A stretch of DNA of 52,780 nt from Butyricicoccus pullicaecorum (GCA_018366195.1 JAGZIN010000019.1:1-52780), one strand, 5' to 3'; counted from the first letter of the stretch, positions 41,949 through 51,419 are shown. The notes: generated from the sequence alone by a model not told the origin. Numbers and translations: made by a program.

Positions 41949-41977
41949 ATTCTATTGCAAGGGATACCGTTTGTCAA
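41949..41977 (-). promoter_or_regulatory. SigA promoter of the lysine operon
   Basis: Minus strand TTGACA (41977-41972), 17-base spacer, TAGAAT (41954-41949). Confidence 0.75.
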
Positions 41978-42015
41978 GATAGGATATGATGAAAAAATAA
42001 AGGAGGAGAGATTCT

Positions 42016-43368
42016 GTGAAACGACATTTTTTTGCCGCCGCACTCATGCTGTCATTGCTTGCCGCACCGCACCCGCTTGCGCAGGCAGCAGATGACCGTG
42101 TTCGTGTGGGACTCGCTTACGGCAGTACAGCGCCGGCTGCGGCGCAGCTGCAAAATACAGAGGGCTACGACCTTGGAACGATTGGTGCAGCTGGATTTTC
42201 TGCGGCAAAGCATGTTTCGAATACCAAGATTACCATTGTGCCGTCGGGCAGCGGTCTGACGGTCAAGGATACACAGACCGGTACAGTGCTGTATGAAACC
42301 AATGCTCCAACGCTTGCGATTTCTCCGTCTGGGGAGATTGCGTGGTTTCAAAAGAATCAATACCGAGGTGATTTTATATATCAGGCGGTCAATGGCAGGG
42401 TGGCAGTCGTCAATGACGTGCCGTTAGAGGACTACATCAAGGGTGTCGTACCCTACGAAATGTCTCCAAGCTGGCATAAGGAAGCGCTCAAGGCACAGGC
42501 TGTTTGTGCGCGTTCCTATGCAGATGGGCAAAAGGAACGGCATAAAAACAACGGATTTGATGTGTGCAGTACGACGCATTGTCAGGTATATCACGGCATT
42601 GGTCGCGCGACTGCAAATTCCAATGCAGCAGTAGAGGAAACCCGTGGGCAATACCTCTATGAAAAAAATAAAAAAGTGGTTGGATACTTTTTTTCCTCCG
42701 ATGGCGGTGCAACCGAATCGGCTGTCAATGTCTGGGGTGGAAATTATGCGTACTTAACCGGAAAGAAAGACCCGTATGAAAAAACAGAAAGCATTTCCAA
42801 TGGGGTATGGAACAAAACCCTGACCGCGGCGGAACTTCGAAGGAAGCTGACCGCTTCCGGACGCAGCATTGGAGAGATCCAGTCTGTGCAGGTCACGAAA
42901 CGCACCGAAATGGGCAATGTCAATGCCCTTACGATTACGGATACGAGCGGCAAGACCGTGACGCTGACCAAGGAAGCCTGCCGCACGGTGCTGGGGCTTA
43001 ACAGTGTTCGTTATACGGTGGGGGGACAAGGCTCTTTAGAAGGAGCCACAGCAAGTACCATACCAGTCAATGGCAAGCCAGTGCAGAACGGTGCATTTTA
43101 TACCATACAGGGAGATGGCACAAAAACAAACATAAGTTCGGTACATGGAAAAACAGCACTGACAGCGGCCGGAACGGAAACACTCACAGCAGCACAGCAG
43201 ACATTCGGCAGTGAGCCTGCCGTGACCGGAAAAAGCTATACGTTTTCCGGACGTGGCTGGGGACATCATGTCGGCATGAGTCAGTATGGTGCAAAGGCGA
43301 TGGCAGAGCAGGGCATGAATTATCAGCAAATTTTACAGTTCTACTATACAGGCGTGACTGTGAAGTGA
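42016..43368 (+). CDS. SpoIID/LytB-domain protein
   Basis: 450 residues. Signal peptide (MKRHFFAAALMLSLLAAPHPLAQA), a region with SPOR-like or beta-rich repeats, then the SpoIID domain: VNDVPLEDYIKGVVPYEMSP, LKAQAVCARSYAD, GYFFSSDGGATE and the final FSGRGWGHHVGMSQYGAKAM. SpoIID enzymes cut stem-free glycan during engulfment; LytB-type relatives act in vegetative cells. There is no SpoIIID/SpoIIQ context here, so which role applies is open. Start GTG at 42016 after AGGAGGAG. Confidence 0.9.
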   Translation: MKRHFFAAALMLSLLAAPHPLAQAADDRVRVGLAYGSTAPAAAQLQNTEGYDLGTIGAAGFSAAKHVSNTKITIVPSGSGLTVKDTQTGTVLYETNAPTLAISPSGEIAWFQKNQYRGDFIYQAVNGRVAVVNDVPLEDYIKGVVPYEMSPSWHKEALKAQAVCARSYADGQKERHKNNGFDVCSTTHCQVYHGIGRATANSNAAVEETRGQYLYEKNKKVVGYFFSSDGGATESAVNVWGGNYAYLTGKKDPYEKTESISNGVWNKTLTAAELRRKLTASGRSIGEIQSVQVTKRTEMGNVNALTITDTSGKTVTLTKEACRTVLGLNSVRYTVGGQGSLEGATASTIPVNGKPVQNGAFYTIQGDGTKTNISSVHGKTALTAAGTETLTAAQQTFGSEPAVTGKSYTFSGRGWGHHVGMSQYGAKAMAEQGMNYQQILQFYYTGVTVK

Positions 43369-43420
43369 TACCAAAATATATAAAGGGAGGAAGCTGGATA
43401 TTCCATATTTAGCAGAGAAC

Positions 43421-44449
43421 ATGAAAAAAAGTGATTTTTATTTTGATTTACCGGAACACCTGATTGCGCAGCACCCCATGGAGCAGCGTGACCAGTCTCG
43501 AATGCTTGTGATGGACCGCACAACAGGGGCTTTGTCCCACCGTCATTTTCATGATTTACCAGATTACTTAAACCCCGGAGACTGTCTTGTGATGAACAAT
43601 TCCCGTGTCATTCCAGCGCGTCTGATGGGGCAGGCTGAGGGACGCACAACGCCCATCGAGGTGGTACTGCTGACAGACCATGGAGATGGTGTGTGGGAGT
43701 GTCTGACCCGCCCGGGGAAGAAAACAAGAGAGGGCGTTAAGCTGTCCTTTGGTGGCGGATTGCTGACAGGTATCGTAGAATCTGTCAATCCGGCAGATGG
43801 AAACCGTATGATTCGTTTTCAATATGAGGGGGTATTCTTGGAGCTGTTGGAGCAGCTCGGCACGATGCCGCTGCCTCCCTATATCAAGGAAAAGCTGGAC
43901 GACCCGGAGCGCTATCAAACCGTATATTCCAAAACGCCCGGCTCAGCAGCAGCGCCAACAGCAGGTTTGCATTTTACACCGGAGCTGCTGGAGCGGATTC
44001 GGCAAAAGGGGGTCAAGACCGCATTTGTGACCCTGCATGTCGGATTGGGTACGTTCCGTCCGGTTAAGGAAGAGGAAATCACAGACCATATCATGCACGC
44101 GGAGTTTTACACCATGGACGAGCAGACCGCAGCCCTCATCAATGAAACACGGGCATCGGGGCATGATGTCTTTGCAGTTGGTACAACTGCGTGCCGTACA
44201 TTGGAAACCATTGCAGCGCCGGACGGTACGGTTTCGGCGAAATCCGGCTGGACGGATATCTTTATTTATCCGGGCTATACCTTTAAGTGTGTAGACCATC
44301 TGATTACCAATTTCCATTTGCCGGAGAGCACTCTGATGATGCTGATTTCTGCCTTTGCCGGACGCGAGCGGGTGTTGGATATGTATCAAACTGCCGTTGC
44401 AAATGAATATCGATTTTTCTCCTTTGGAGACAGCACACTATTTTTGTAA
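43421..44449 (+). CDS. queA: QueA, epoxyqueuosine pathway tRNA ribosyltransferase-isomerase
   Basis: 342 residues. MKKSDFYFDLPEHLIAQHP, LNPGDCLVMNNSRVIPARL, TAGLHFTPELLERI and HLITNFHLPESTLMMLISAF are signature stretches. It transfers the ribosyl part of SAM to preQ1 in tRNA. The best ribosome site (GGGAGG, 43385-43390) is 30 bases before the ATG, so initiation may involve an unusual upstream codon (CTG 43394 or ATT 43400). Confidence 0.96.
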   Translation: MKKSDFYFDLPEHLIAQHPMEQRDQSRMLVMDRTTGALSHRHFHDLPDYLNPGDCLVMNNSRVIPARLMGQAEGRTTPIEVVLLTDHGDGVWECLTRPGKKTREGVKLSFGGGLLTGIVESVNPADGNRMIRFQYEGVFLELLEQLGTMPLPPYIKEKLDDPERYQTVYSKTPGSAAAPTAGLHFTPELLERIRQKGVKTAFVTLHVGLGTFRPVKEEEITDHIMHAEFYTMDEQTAALINETRASGHDVFAVGTTACRTLETIAAPDGTVSAKSGWTDIFIYPGYTFKCVDHLITNFHLPESTLMMLISAFAGRERVLDMYQTAVANEYRFFSFGDSTLFL

Positions 44450-44475
44450 ATATCAGATAATAGAAAGGAACCATT

Positions 44476-45618
44476 ATGGAAGTAGGTACATTTGAACTCA
44501 AAAAAACAGAGGGGCTTGCTCGCCGTGGTGCATTTATGACAGCACATGGTTTGGTGCAGACGCCTGTGTTTATGAATGTTGGCACAGCAGGCGCAATTAA
44601 GGGCGCGGTAGATGCCTTTGATTTGAAAGAACTGGGCTGTCAGGTAGAGTTGTCTAATACCTATCATCTGCATGTGAGACCAGGCGATGCGATTGTAAAA
44701 CAGATGGGCGGACTGCATCAGTTTATGCGCTGGGACGGTCCCATGCTGACAGACAGCGGCGGATTTCAGGTATTTTCGCTTTCCTCTCTGCGTAAGATTC
44801 GTGAGGAGGGGGTTACGTTTAACTCTCATGTCGATGGACGCAAAATCTTCATGGGTCCAGAGGAGAGTATGCGTATCCAGTCCAATTTGGGCTCAGATAT
44901 CGCAATGGCATTTGATGAGTGTGTAGAAAATCCTGCGCCGTGGGATTATGTGAAGGCGTCCTGTGACCGAACGGTACGCTGGCTGGTGCGTTGTAAAAAT
45001 GAGCTTGACCGGTTGAATACGCTGCCTGATACGGTCAATCCCAAGCAAATGCTGTTTGGAATCAATCAGGGCGGTACCTATGATGATTTGCGTGTGGCAC
45101 ACATGGAAGAAATTGCAAAGCTTGATTTGCCCGGTTATGCGATTGGCGGTCTCGCCGTTGGAGAGAGCACGGAGGTCATGTATCATATTCTGGACGTGGT
45201 GTTGCCTCATGCACCTGCGCACAAGCCGCGTTATCTGATGGGGGTTGGCACCCCGTCTAATATCATTGAAGGGGTTGCACGCGGTATCGACTTTTTTGAC
45301 TGTGTCATGCCGACTCGAAATGCACGGCATGGACATCTCTTTACTTGGAATGGTATTATGAATATTCACAATGCCAAGTATCAGACCGATGACCGCCCCA
45401 TTGAGGAGGGCTGTCAGTGTCCAACCTGCCAACGCTTTTCCCGCGCCTATGTACGGCATTTGCTCAAGGCGGGAGAAATGCTGTCCCAGCGGCTTTTGGT
45501 ACAGCATAATCTGTGGTTCTATAATCAGCTGGCTGCAAAAATTCGTGAGGCTTTAGATGCGGGCACGTTTGCAGCGTTCCGGGAGCAGTATAGTGAAAGA
45601 TTGGCAAAGAGAATATAA
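44476..45618 (+). CDS. tgt: Tgt, queuine tRNA-ribosyltransferase
   Basis: 380 residues. Catalytic Asp regions in LTDSGGFQVFSLSSLRKI and VMPTRNARHGHLFTW, zinc-binding C-x-C-x2-C in EGCQCPTCQRFSRAY. It inserts preQ1 at the wobble base of GUN tRNAs. Follows queA after 26 bases; the two form the queuosine operon of many Firmicutes. Confidence 0.97.
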   Translation: MEVGTFELKKTEGLARRGAFMTAHGLVQTPVFMNVGTAGAIKGAVDAFDLKELGCQVELSNTYHLHVRPGDAIVKQMGGLHQFMRWDGPMLTDSGGFQVFSLSSLRKIREEGVTFNSHVDGRKIFMGPEESMRIQSNLGSDIAMAFDECVENPAPWDYVKASCDRTVRWLVRCKNELDRLNTLPDTVNPKQMLFGINQGGTYDDLRVAHMEEIAKLDLPGYAIGGLAVGESTEVMYHILDVVLPHAPAHKPRYLMGVGTPSNIIEGVARGIDFFDCVMPTRNARHGHLFTWNGIMNIHNAKYQTDDRPIEEGCQCPTCQRFSRAYVRHLLKAGEMLSQRLLVQHNLWFYNQLAAKIREALDAGTFAAFREQYSERLAKRI

Positions 45619-45635
45619 GATGTTTTGACATGCGA

Positions 45636-45660
45636 AGAGGGAGGATACTCCCTCTTTTCT
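45636..45660 (+). terminator. Terminator after tgt
   Basis: AGAGGGAG pairs with CTCCCTCT around GATA, followed by TTTCTTTTTG. Confidence 0.85.
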
Positions 45661-45724
45661 TTTTGTTCTTTTTTGTGTGACTGTTCCATACATTGAGAAA
45701 GAGATGAATAGGGGGCGTGTGTCC

Positions 45725-47272
45725 ATGCGGAAGTATGATAATTTTATGAATCGGCTGCTGCTCTTGTGTTTTTCCAATATCGGATTGCAGCTTTTAGGGT
45801 TTGTTTATCGCATCTTTTTGAGTCGGTTTGCAGGTGCAGAGGGATTGGGTGTTTATCGGTTGGCATACTCTGCCTATGTGGTCATTCACGCCGCTGCGCT
45901 TTCCGGTGTCACAATGGCATGCACTCGCTTATCTGCTGAGTGGAGCGCACAGGGCAAAATCGGTGCCGTCCGGCTTTTGGTACGCCGGGCCTTTCGCACG
46001 TTTTTCTGTTTCTTTCTCTGTGCAGCCTCGATATTGATTTTATTTCGGGATTGGATTGGAACCAATATCCTTGGGGATTCGCGTACTGTTGATGCAATCC
46101 CTATTATGCTTGTATGTATTGCGCTCACAGGCATTGAGAATGTACTCAAATCTACTATGATAGGTCTGAATCGTGTCGATAATGCAGCGCTGAGCGAATT
46201 GACTGAGCAGCTGGTTCGAATTGGAGCAACCATCTTGCTGTTATCCTTTGAACAGACACAGAATCTTGGGCGTATTGCGGTTTTGATTTTTCTTGGCATG
46301 TCACTGAGTGAATGTGTGAGTGCGTTTCTTATGGTACAGATGTATCGAAGCATGCACTTGCCCAAAATGTGTCAGCCCCCTTTGGGAGAGAATCCATTTT
46401 GGAAAATCGTACTGCCGGTTTCCTTTTCGGCACTTTTGGCAAATGGAATGGCATCAGCGGGTGCCGTCATTCTGCCGTCCCGCTTGGTTATCTCTGGACT
46501 CTCCCGCGCGGAGGCAGTTGCTGAACTTGGTGTTGTATCAGGAATTGCATCACCCATCATGCTGCTTCCCATTGCGCTGCTATCCTCACTCTGTACCGTG
46601 GCAATGCCTCAGGCAAGCCGTTACGCAGCATTGCATGACCGTAAGCTATTGCAGCACTTTACCTCGCAAAGCCTGTTCGCCACAGGAATTGTGGGGATTC
46701 CGGCAACCGCGCTGCTCTTGCCGCTTGCCCCAGTCATTGCGCGGCTGTTTTTTTATCGCGCTGTACCAACCGGATATTTTTGGCTGATTGGAATTTCTGC
46801 CATTCTCTGTTATTATCAAATGATTACTGCCTGTCTGCTCAACGGCATTGGCAAACAACAGTTTGCGGTATTTACTGCGTTATCCGGAGAGGTGCTGCAA
46901 CTGGTGCTGGTTTATCTTTTGACAGGAGAACCGCATTTGCGCGTGTATGGCTTTCTGATTGCAGAGTGTATTGCGCCATTTTGGGTGACCTTGTGTAACA
47001 TTAGTAAATTGGTGATGAGCAAGGCGTTTGTGATTCGTTTGCAGAGATTCCTTGGCGCGCCGATGCTATGTGGTTTTGCGGTATTCTTATGGACGCGGGT
47101 GTTTTATACATTCTTTGTCGGTTGGCTGGGAGGACAATGGGGGGCGCTTGTTTGTACGGCGGTTTGTGCAATTGCGCTCTATCTCTGTTTCCTACGCCTG
47201 TTTGATATCAAAATTGAAAAATATCTATCGGTACAAAATCATGCGCGGCATGACTTTATGCTGTTCTATTAG
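45725..47272 (+). CDS. SpoVB/MATE-like polysaccharide flippase
   Basis: About 515 residues with about 14 hydrophobic helices (e.g. LLLLCFSNIGLQLLGFVYRIF, ILLPSRLVISGLSR-type region). The motif RLxxxFGAEGLGVYRLAYSAY-like segment (SRFAGAEGLGVYRLAYSAYV) and GLNRVDNAALSELTEQLVRI fit the MOP/SpoVB exporter family that flips lipid-linked sugars. SpoVB helps cortex synthesis, but many paralogues exist. Start at 45725 with GGGGG upstream; 45677 and 45704 are alternatives. Confidence 0.85.
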   Translation: MRKYDNFMNRLLLLCFSNIGLQLLGFVYRIFLSRFAGAEGLGVYRLAYSAYVVIHAAALSGVTMACTRLSAEWSAQGKIGAVRLLVRRAFRTFFCFFLCAASILILFRDWIGTNILGDSRTVDAIPIMLVCIALTGIENVLKSTMIGLNRVDNAALSELTEQLVRIGATILLLSFEQTQNLGRIAVLIFLGMSLSECVSAFLMVQMYRSMHLPKMCQPPLGENPFWKIVLPVSFSALLANGMASAGAVILPSRLVISGLSRAEAVAELGVVSGIASPIMLLPIALLSSLCTVAMPQASRYAALHDRKLLQHFTSQSLFATGIVGIPATALLLPLAPVIARLFFYRAVPTGYFWLIGISAILCYYQMITACLLNGIGKQQFAVFTALSGEVLQLVLVYLLTGEPHLRVYGFLIAECIAPFWVTLCNISKLVMSKAFVIRLQRFLGAPMLCGFAVFLWTRVFYTFFVGWLGGQWGALVCTAVCAIALYLCFLRLFDIKIEKYLSVQNHARHDFMLFY

Positions 47273-47321
47273 CAAATGCCTTGACTTTATCAGCGTCACA
47301 CGGTATCATAAAAAAGAAGTT

Positions 47322-47357
47322 GGCTCTTGTCTGGTGACCGGACAGGAGCCTTTCTTG
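47322..47357 (+). terminator. Terminator after the flippase gene
   Basis: GGCTCTTGTC (47322-47331) pairs with GACAGGAGCC (47341-47350, one U-G pair), followed by TTTCTT. Confidence 0.75.
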
Positions 47358-47382
47358 CAGGAATCAGAACCGAGGTGGGTAT

Positions 47383-48672
47383 ATGAATTTAGAATTTTGC
47401 TGTCCGACGTTGTTCGGACTGGAGGGCATTGTTGCCGATGAACTGCGCTTTGGAGGAAAGTTGACCGATGTGCGTGCAGAAAATGGACGTGTATTTTTTA
47501 CAGGAGATGAACGGACGCTGATTTGGTCCAATCTGAATTTGCGCTGTGCCGAGCGGGTTCTCATTCGGTTGGCATCTTTTCCGGCAGATTGCTTTGATGC
47601 GCTTTTTGAAGGCACAAGGGCAATCCCTTGGGAGGAATTTCTGCCTGTCCACGCCGCATTTCCGGTTAAGGGATATTCGCTGGACTCTCAGTTGTTCAGT
47701 GTACCGGACTGTCAGAAGATTATTAAGAAAGCCGTTGTGGAGCGGCTGGGTGCGCATTATGGAATCAGCTGGTTTGAGGAAACCGGAGAGCGCTATCAAA
47801 TTCAGTTTTCGATTATGCGTGATGAGGTAGAAATTTTTTTAGATACCTCGGGTGCAGGATTGCACAAACGCGGCTATCGCGCCAATGCCAATGCAGCCCC
47901 CTTGCGGGAAACGCTGGCAGCGGCAATGGTGAAGCTGGCTCGCTGGCGCGGCAGAGATGCACTCATTGACCCATTCTGCGGCTCGGGAACCATTCCCATT
48001 GAGGCAGCTATGATTGCGCTCAATCGTGCACCGGGATTGATGCGTACTTATGATGCAGAAAAATGGAGCTGGCTGGAACAGGCGGAATGGAAGGCTGCAA
48101 GGGAACAGGCCATTGATGCGGTGCGCACAGACGTGGAACTGGACATTCTGGCAAGTGATATAGATGGTGCATCGGTGTTACTTGCGCGTGACAATGCTGG
48201 AAAAGCCGGCGTTGAGCGGTTTATTCGATTTGAAACAGCAGATGCAACGGTCAGAAGCTATCCGGAACACGGGGTTTTATTTGCAAATCCGCCCTATGGA
48301 GAGCGGCTGCTTGACCATGAGCATGCGCAAAAGCTTTATCGTGATATGGGCAGAGCTGTTGGCAAGCACGAACTGCGTCAATATTACCTGACTTCTGATA
48401 CCGAGTTCGAGCGCTTTTATGGATATCAGGCAGACAAACGGCGCAAGTTGTATAATGGTATGATTCGATGCGACCTTTATATGTATTTTAAGCCGCAGGA
48501 AAGTCGCCATGCAATCGAGAGCGGACGCAGGCAGGAGCGCAGCCCGGAGAAGATGGCACACACCCGAAAAAAACGGTCAGAACAGCACAAGCCCGAGCGG
48601 AAATCCAGTTGCCCGCAGAGACCTGTTAGCAGAGGACGGGGGAAAGCGCCAAACACATCGCAAACAAGGTAA
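47383..48672 (+). CDS. RlmL-like THUMP class I RNA methyltransferase with basic tail
   Basis: 429 residues. N-terminal ferredoxin-like/THUMP domain (PTLFGLEGIVADELRF...; LFEGTRAIPWEEFLP), then UPF0020 methyltransferase: DPFCGSGTIPIEAAMIALNR (SAM loop), SDIDGASVLLARDNA and catalytic FANPPYGERL. It likely makes m2G2445 of 23S rRNA, as RlmL/YpsC proteins do. The last about 55 residues form an unusual Arg/Lys/Ser/Gln-rich tail (RRQERSPEKMAHTRKKRSEQ), absent from the standard family. Confidence 0.9.
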   Translation: MNLEFCCPTLFGLEGIVADELRFGGKLTDVRAENGRVFFTGDERTLIWSNLNLRCAERVLIRLASFPADCFDALFEGTRAIPWEEFLPVHAAFPVKGYSLDSQLFSVPDCQKIIKKAVVERLGAHYGISWFEETGERYQIQFSIMRDEVEIFLDTSGAGLHKRGYRANANAAPLRETLAAAMVKLARWRGRDALIDPFCGSGTIPIEAAMIALNRAPGLMRTYDAEKWSWLEQAEWKAAREQAIDAVRTDVELDILASDIDGASVLLARDNAGKAGVERFIRFETADATVRSYPEHGVLFANPPYGERLLDHEHAQKLYRDMGRAVGKHELRQYYLTSDTEFERFYGYQADKRRKLYNGMIRCDLYMYFKPQESRHAIESGRRQERSPEKMAHTRKKRSEQHKPERKSSCPQRPVSRGRGKAPNTSQTR

Positions 48673-48726
48673 AACCCATTGTTACAAATTTTTCAAAAAA
48701 TTTTGTAAGTTTCTTCGAAAAAGCAC

Positions 48727-48755
48727 TTGCGTTTCCAGAACAGTTGATGTATCAT
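48727..48755 (+). promoter_or_regulatory. Promoter of groES-groEL
   Basis: TTGCGT (48727-48732), 17-base spacer, TATCAT (48750-48755). Followed at once by the CIRCE operator. Confidence 0.7.
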
Positions 48756-48766
48756 AATAACCGAGG

Positions 48767-48793
48767 TTAGCACTCATAGACTTCGAGTGCTAA
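48767..48793 (+). promoter_or_regulatory. CIRCE operator (HrcA binding site)
   Basis: TTAGCACTC (48767-48775), 9-base spacer, GAGTGCTAA (48785-48793): exact match to CIRCE. HrcA repressor binding here controls groESL; hrcA is not in this window. Confidence 0.97.
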
Positions 48794-48833
48794 CCTCTGA
48801 AATGGTATTCTAATCTTTTAGGAGGAATAGATT

Positions 48834-49118
48834 ATGACTTTGAAGCCCCTTTCTGATCGTGTTGTGATCAAGATGGTAGAAGCAGAGGAAACCACTGTAA
48901 GCGGTATTATCCTGACCGGCTCCGCAAAGGAAAAGCCACAGGTTGCGGAGGTTCTGGCTGTTGGTCCTGGCGGCGTTGTAGATGGCAAGGAAGTTGTCAT
49001 GCAGGTCAAGGTCGGTGATAAGGTAATCACCAGTAAGTATTCCGGAACTGAGGTAAAAATCGACGGAGAAGACCTAATCATCGTTCGTCAGAACGATATT
49101 CTGGCTGTTGTAGAGTAA
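48834..49118 (+). CDS. groES: GroES, co-chaperonin
   Basis: 94 residues. LKPLSDRVVIKMVEAEETTV, the mobile loop TTVSGIILTGSAKEKPQ, and DLIIVRQNDILAVVE. It caps the GroEL ring. AGGAGGAA site. Confidence 0.98.
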   Translation: MTLKPLSDRVVIKMVEAEETTVSGIILTGSAKEKPQVAEVLAVGPGGVVDGKEVVMQVKVGDKVITSKYSGTEVKIDGEDLIIVRQNDILAVVE

Positions 49119-49193
49119 AATCATAGACTTTTCTGACCGTCAAGTATTTCAGAAAAGCGCAAAAGGAACGCATATATTGGAGGAGAATTCATT

Positions 49194-50819
49194 ATGGCGA
49201 AGCAGATTCAATTTGGTGAAGAAGCCCGTAAGTCTCTCATGAAGGGCATTGACCAGCTGGCAAACACTGTTAAAATCACAATGGGACCGAAGGGTCGCAA
49301 TGTAGTTCTGGATAAGAAGTTTGGCGCACCGCTCATCACAAATGACGGTGTTACCATTGCAAAGGATATCGAACTGGAAGACCCATTTGAGAATATGGGT
49401 GCACAGCTGGTTAAGGAAGTTGCAACCAAGACCAATGATGTTGCTGGCGATGGCACCACGACCGCAACCATGCTGGCACAGGCATTCATTCAGGAAGGTC
49501 TGAAGAACCTTGCAGCAGGCGCAAACCCGATGATAATGCGCAAGGGTATGAATAAGGCAGTCGAGACTGCTGTCAGCGCAATTGCAGAACATTCCAAGAA
49601 GGTGGACGGCGCTGCGGACATCGCACGTGTTGCAGCAGTATCCTCTGGCAACGACGAAATCGGCAAGCTGATTTCTGAGGCAATGGAAAAGGTTTCCACA
49701 GACGGCGTTATCACCGTTGAGGAGTCTAAGACAGCAGAGACCTATTCTGAGGTTGTAGAGGGTATGCAGTTTGACCGCGGTTATGTAACCCCATATATGG
49801 TAACTGATACCGAAAAGATGGAAGCGGTTCTGGACGATGCACTGGTACTCATTACAGATAAGAAGATTTCTGTTATTGCTGACCTTCTGCCAATTTTGGA
49901 GCAGATTGTAAAAATGGGTCGCAAGTTGCTGATTATTGCAGAGGATATCGAGGGCGAAGCACTGTCTACCCTGATTGTAAACCGTCTGCGCGGCACCTTC
50001 ACCTGCGTTGCTGTCAAGGCACCGGGCTTTGGCGATCGCCGCAAGGAAATGCTGCAGGATATTGCAATCCTGACCGGCGGTACCGTAATTTCTGATGATA
50101 TTGGCATTGACCTCAAAGATGCTGCTCTGGATATGCTGGGTCAGGCGCGTCAGGTCAAGGTCAATAAGGAAACCACCACGATTGTAGATGGCGCTGGCGA
50201 TTCCGAGGCCATTCAGGCTCGTGTTGCAACCATTCGCAATGCAATCGAAAATACAACCTCTGAGTTTGACCGCGAGAAGCTTCAGGAGCGTCTTGCAAAG
50301 CTGGCTGGCGGCGTAGCTGTCATCAAGGTTGGTGCGGCTACCGAAGTAGAAATGAAGGAAATGAAGCTGCGTATTGAGGACGCACTCAACGCAACCCGCG
50401 CTGCTGTTGAGGAAGGTATCGTTGCAGGCGGCGGCACTTCTTATGTCAATGCAATTCCAGCAGTGGAAAAGCTTCTGCATGAGGTGGAAGGCGACGAAAA
50501 GACTGGTGTGCAGATTATCATGCGTGGTCTGGAAGCTCCGGTGAAGCAGATTGCAGCAAATGCTGGTGTAGATGGTTCCGTTGTGCTTGACCGCATCAAG
50601 GCTTCTGGCAAGGCTGGTTACGGCTTTGACGCATACAAGGAAGAATACTGCGATATGATTCCTGCAGGCATCGTTGACCCGACAAAGGTAAACCGTTCTG
50701 CTCTGCAAAACGCAGCCTCTGTTGCAGCGATGGTTCTGACCACAGAGAGCATCGTAGCAGATAAGAAGGAGCCAGCAGCTCCAATGCCGGCAGCTCCAGA
50801 TATGGGCGGCATGTATTGA
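49194..50819 (+). CDS. groEL: GroEL, chaperonin
   Basis: 541 residues. MAKQIQFGEEARKSLMKGID, the nucleotide site TMGPKGRNVVLDKKFGAPLI and VAGDGTTTATMLAQAFI, VRAAVEEGIV-type and GGGTSYVNAIPA segments, and a GGMY end. Second gene of the operon, 75 bases after groES. Confidence 0.98.
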   Translation: MAKQIQFGEEARKSLMKGIDQLANTVKITMGPKGRNVVLDKKFGAPLITNDGVTIAKDIELEDPFENMGAQLVKEVATKTNDVAGDGTTTATMLAQAFIQEGLKNLAAGANPMIMRKGMNKAVETAVSAIAEHSKKVDGAADIARVAAVSSGNDEIGKLISEAMEKVSTDGVITVEESKTAETYSEVVEGMQFDRGYVTPYMVTDTEKMEAVLDDALVLITDKKISVIADLLPILEQIVKMGRKLLIIAEDIEGEALSTLIVNRLRGTFTCVAVKAPGFGDRRKEMLQDIAILTGGTVISDDIGIDLKDAALDMLGQARQVKVNKETTTIVDGAGDSEAIQARVATIRNAIENTTSEFDREKLQERLAKLAGGVAVIKVGAATEVEMKEMKLRIEDALNATRAAVEEGIVAGGGTSYVNAIPAVEKLLHEVEGDEKTGVQIIMRGLEAPVKQIAANAGVDGSVVLDRIKASGKAGYGFDAYKEEYCDMIPAGIVDPTKVNRSALQNAASVAAMVLTTESIVADKKEPAAPMPAAPDMGGMY

Positions 50820-50960
50820 TAAACGAAAAATAGTTTATAAAACAGATGAAAAGTCGAAAATGAACTGGTAATATGAAAAAAATGTTAGAAAATTATCGTT
50901 TTTGAGTAAGCTTACCAAAAATTTACGACGATTATCAAACTGAATACGTCCGGTATATGC

Positions 50961-51000
50961 ATAGCGCTACTGCCTGCACAACGCAGGTAGCGGCGCTATT
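50961..51000 (+). terminator. Terminator after groEL
   Basis: ATAGCGC (50961-50967) pairs with GCGCTAT (50993-50999), with inner CCTGC/GCAGG stem. T-run is weak (TTTGCATTTTAT). Confidence 0.65.
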
Positions 51001-51049
51001 TGCATTTTATGTTATATAGCATTTGCGTTTTAGGGTGAGGATTTTTGAT

Positions 51050-51367
51050 ATGATTCGGTGCAATCAATCTGTTTGTCCTATGTGTGGCGGAATGTTAAAA
51101 TATTACGATAGTGTAGAAAGGAGTCTTCGGAAGAAATACGGATGTTCGTTTTATATTCAGGTGCGTAGATTTCGCTGCTCAAGCTGCGGTGCAATCCACC
51201 GAGAGACTTCGGATATGTTTTTTCCATATAAACAATATGAGGCCGAAATTATTCAGGGCGTTTTGGAGAATTTAATTACATGTGATACTTTAGGTTTCGA
51301 GGATTATCCGAGTGATCAAACAAAATTTCGATGGCTATTGCAAAAACAGCAGCTTAATTTACTGTAA
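51050..51367 (+). CDS. DUF6431-type zinc-ribbon protein
   Basis: 105 residues. Zinc ribbon with CPMCGGMLKYYDS and CSSCGAIHRETSDMFFPYKQ (two CxxC pairs), then EIIQGVLEN and a short tail. Matches the small DUF6431 family that in Firmicutes is scattered in accessory DNA, sometimes near transposases; a DNA-binding role is a guess. Start at 51050 is 10 bases after a GTGAGG site. AT-rich relative to groEL. Confidence 0.7.
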   Translation: MIRCNQSVCPMCGGMLKYYDSVERSLRKKYGCSFYIQVRRFRCSSCGAIHRETSDMFFPYKQYEAEIIQGVLENLITCDTLGFEDYPSDQTKFRWLLQKQQLNLL

Positions 51368-51390
51368 AATAGTAAAATGAAGTTTCTCAC

Positions 51391-51419
51391 TTCCTTTTCT
51401 GCCGTTTGTATGCTATACT
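51391..51419 (+). promoter_or_regulatory. Promoter with extended -10
   Basis: TTCCTT (51391-51396), 17-base spacer ending TGC, TATACT (51414-51419). The TG motif before TATACT compensates for a poor -35. An imperfect inverted repeat, GTTTCTCACTT (from 51382) and AAGTGAAAC (to about 51430), brackets it and may be an operator. Confidence 0.55.

Noticed and set aside
49149..50708. 519-codon minus-strand ORF
   Set aside because: It is a shadow of groEL caused by strong codon bias; composition is Cys/His-rich and not protein-like.
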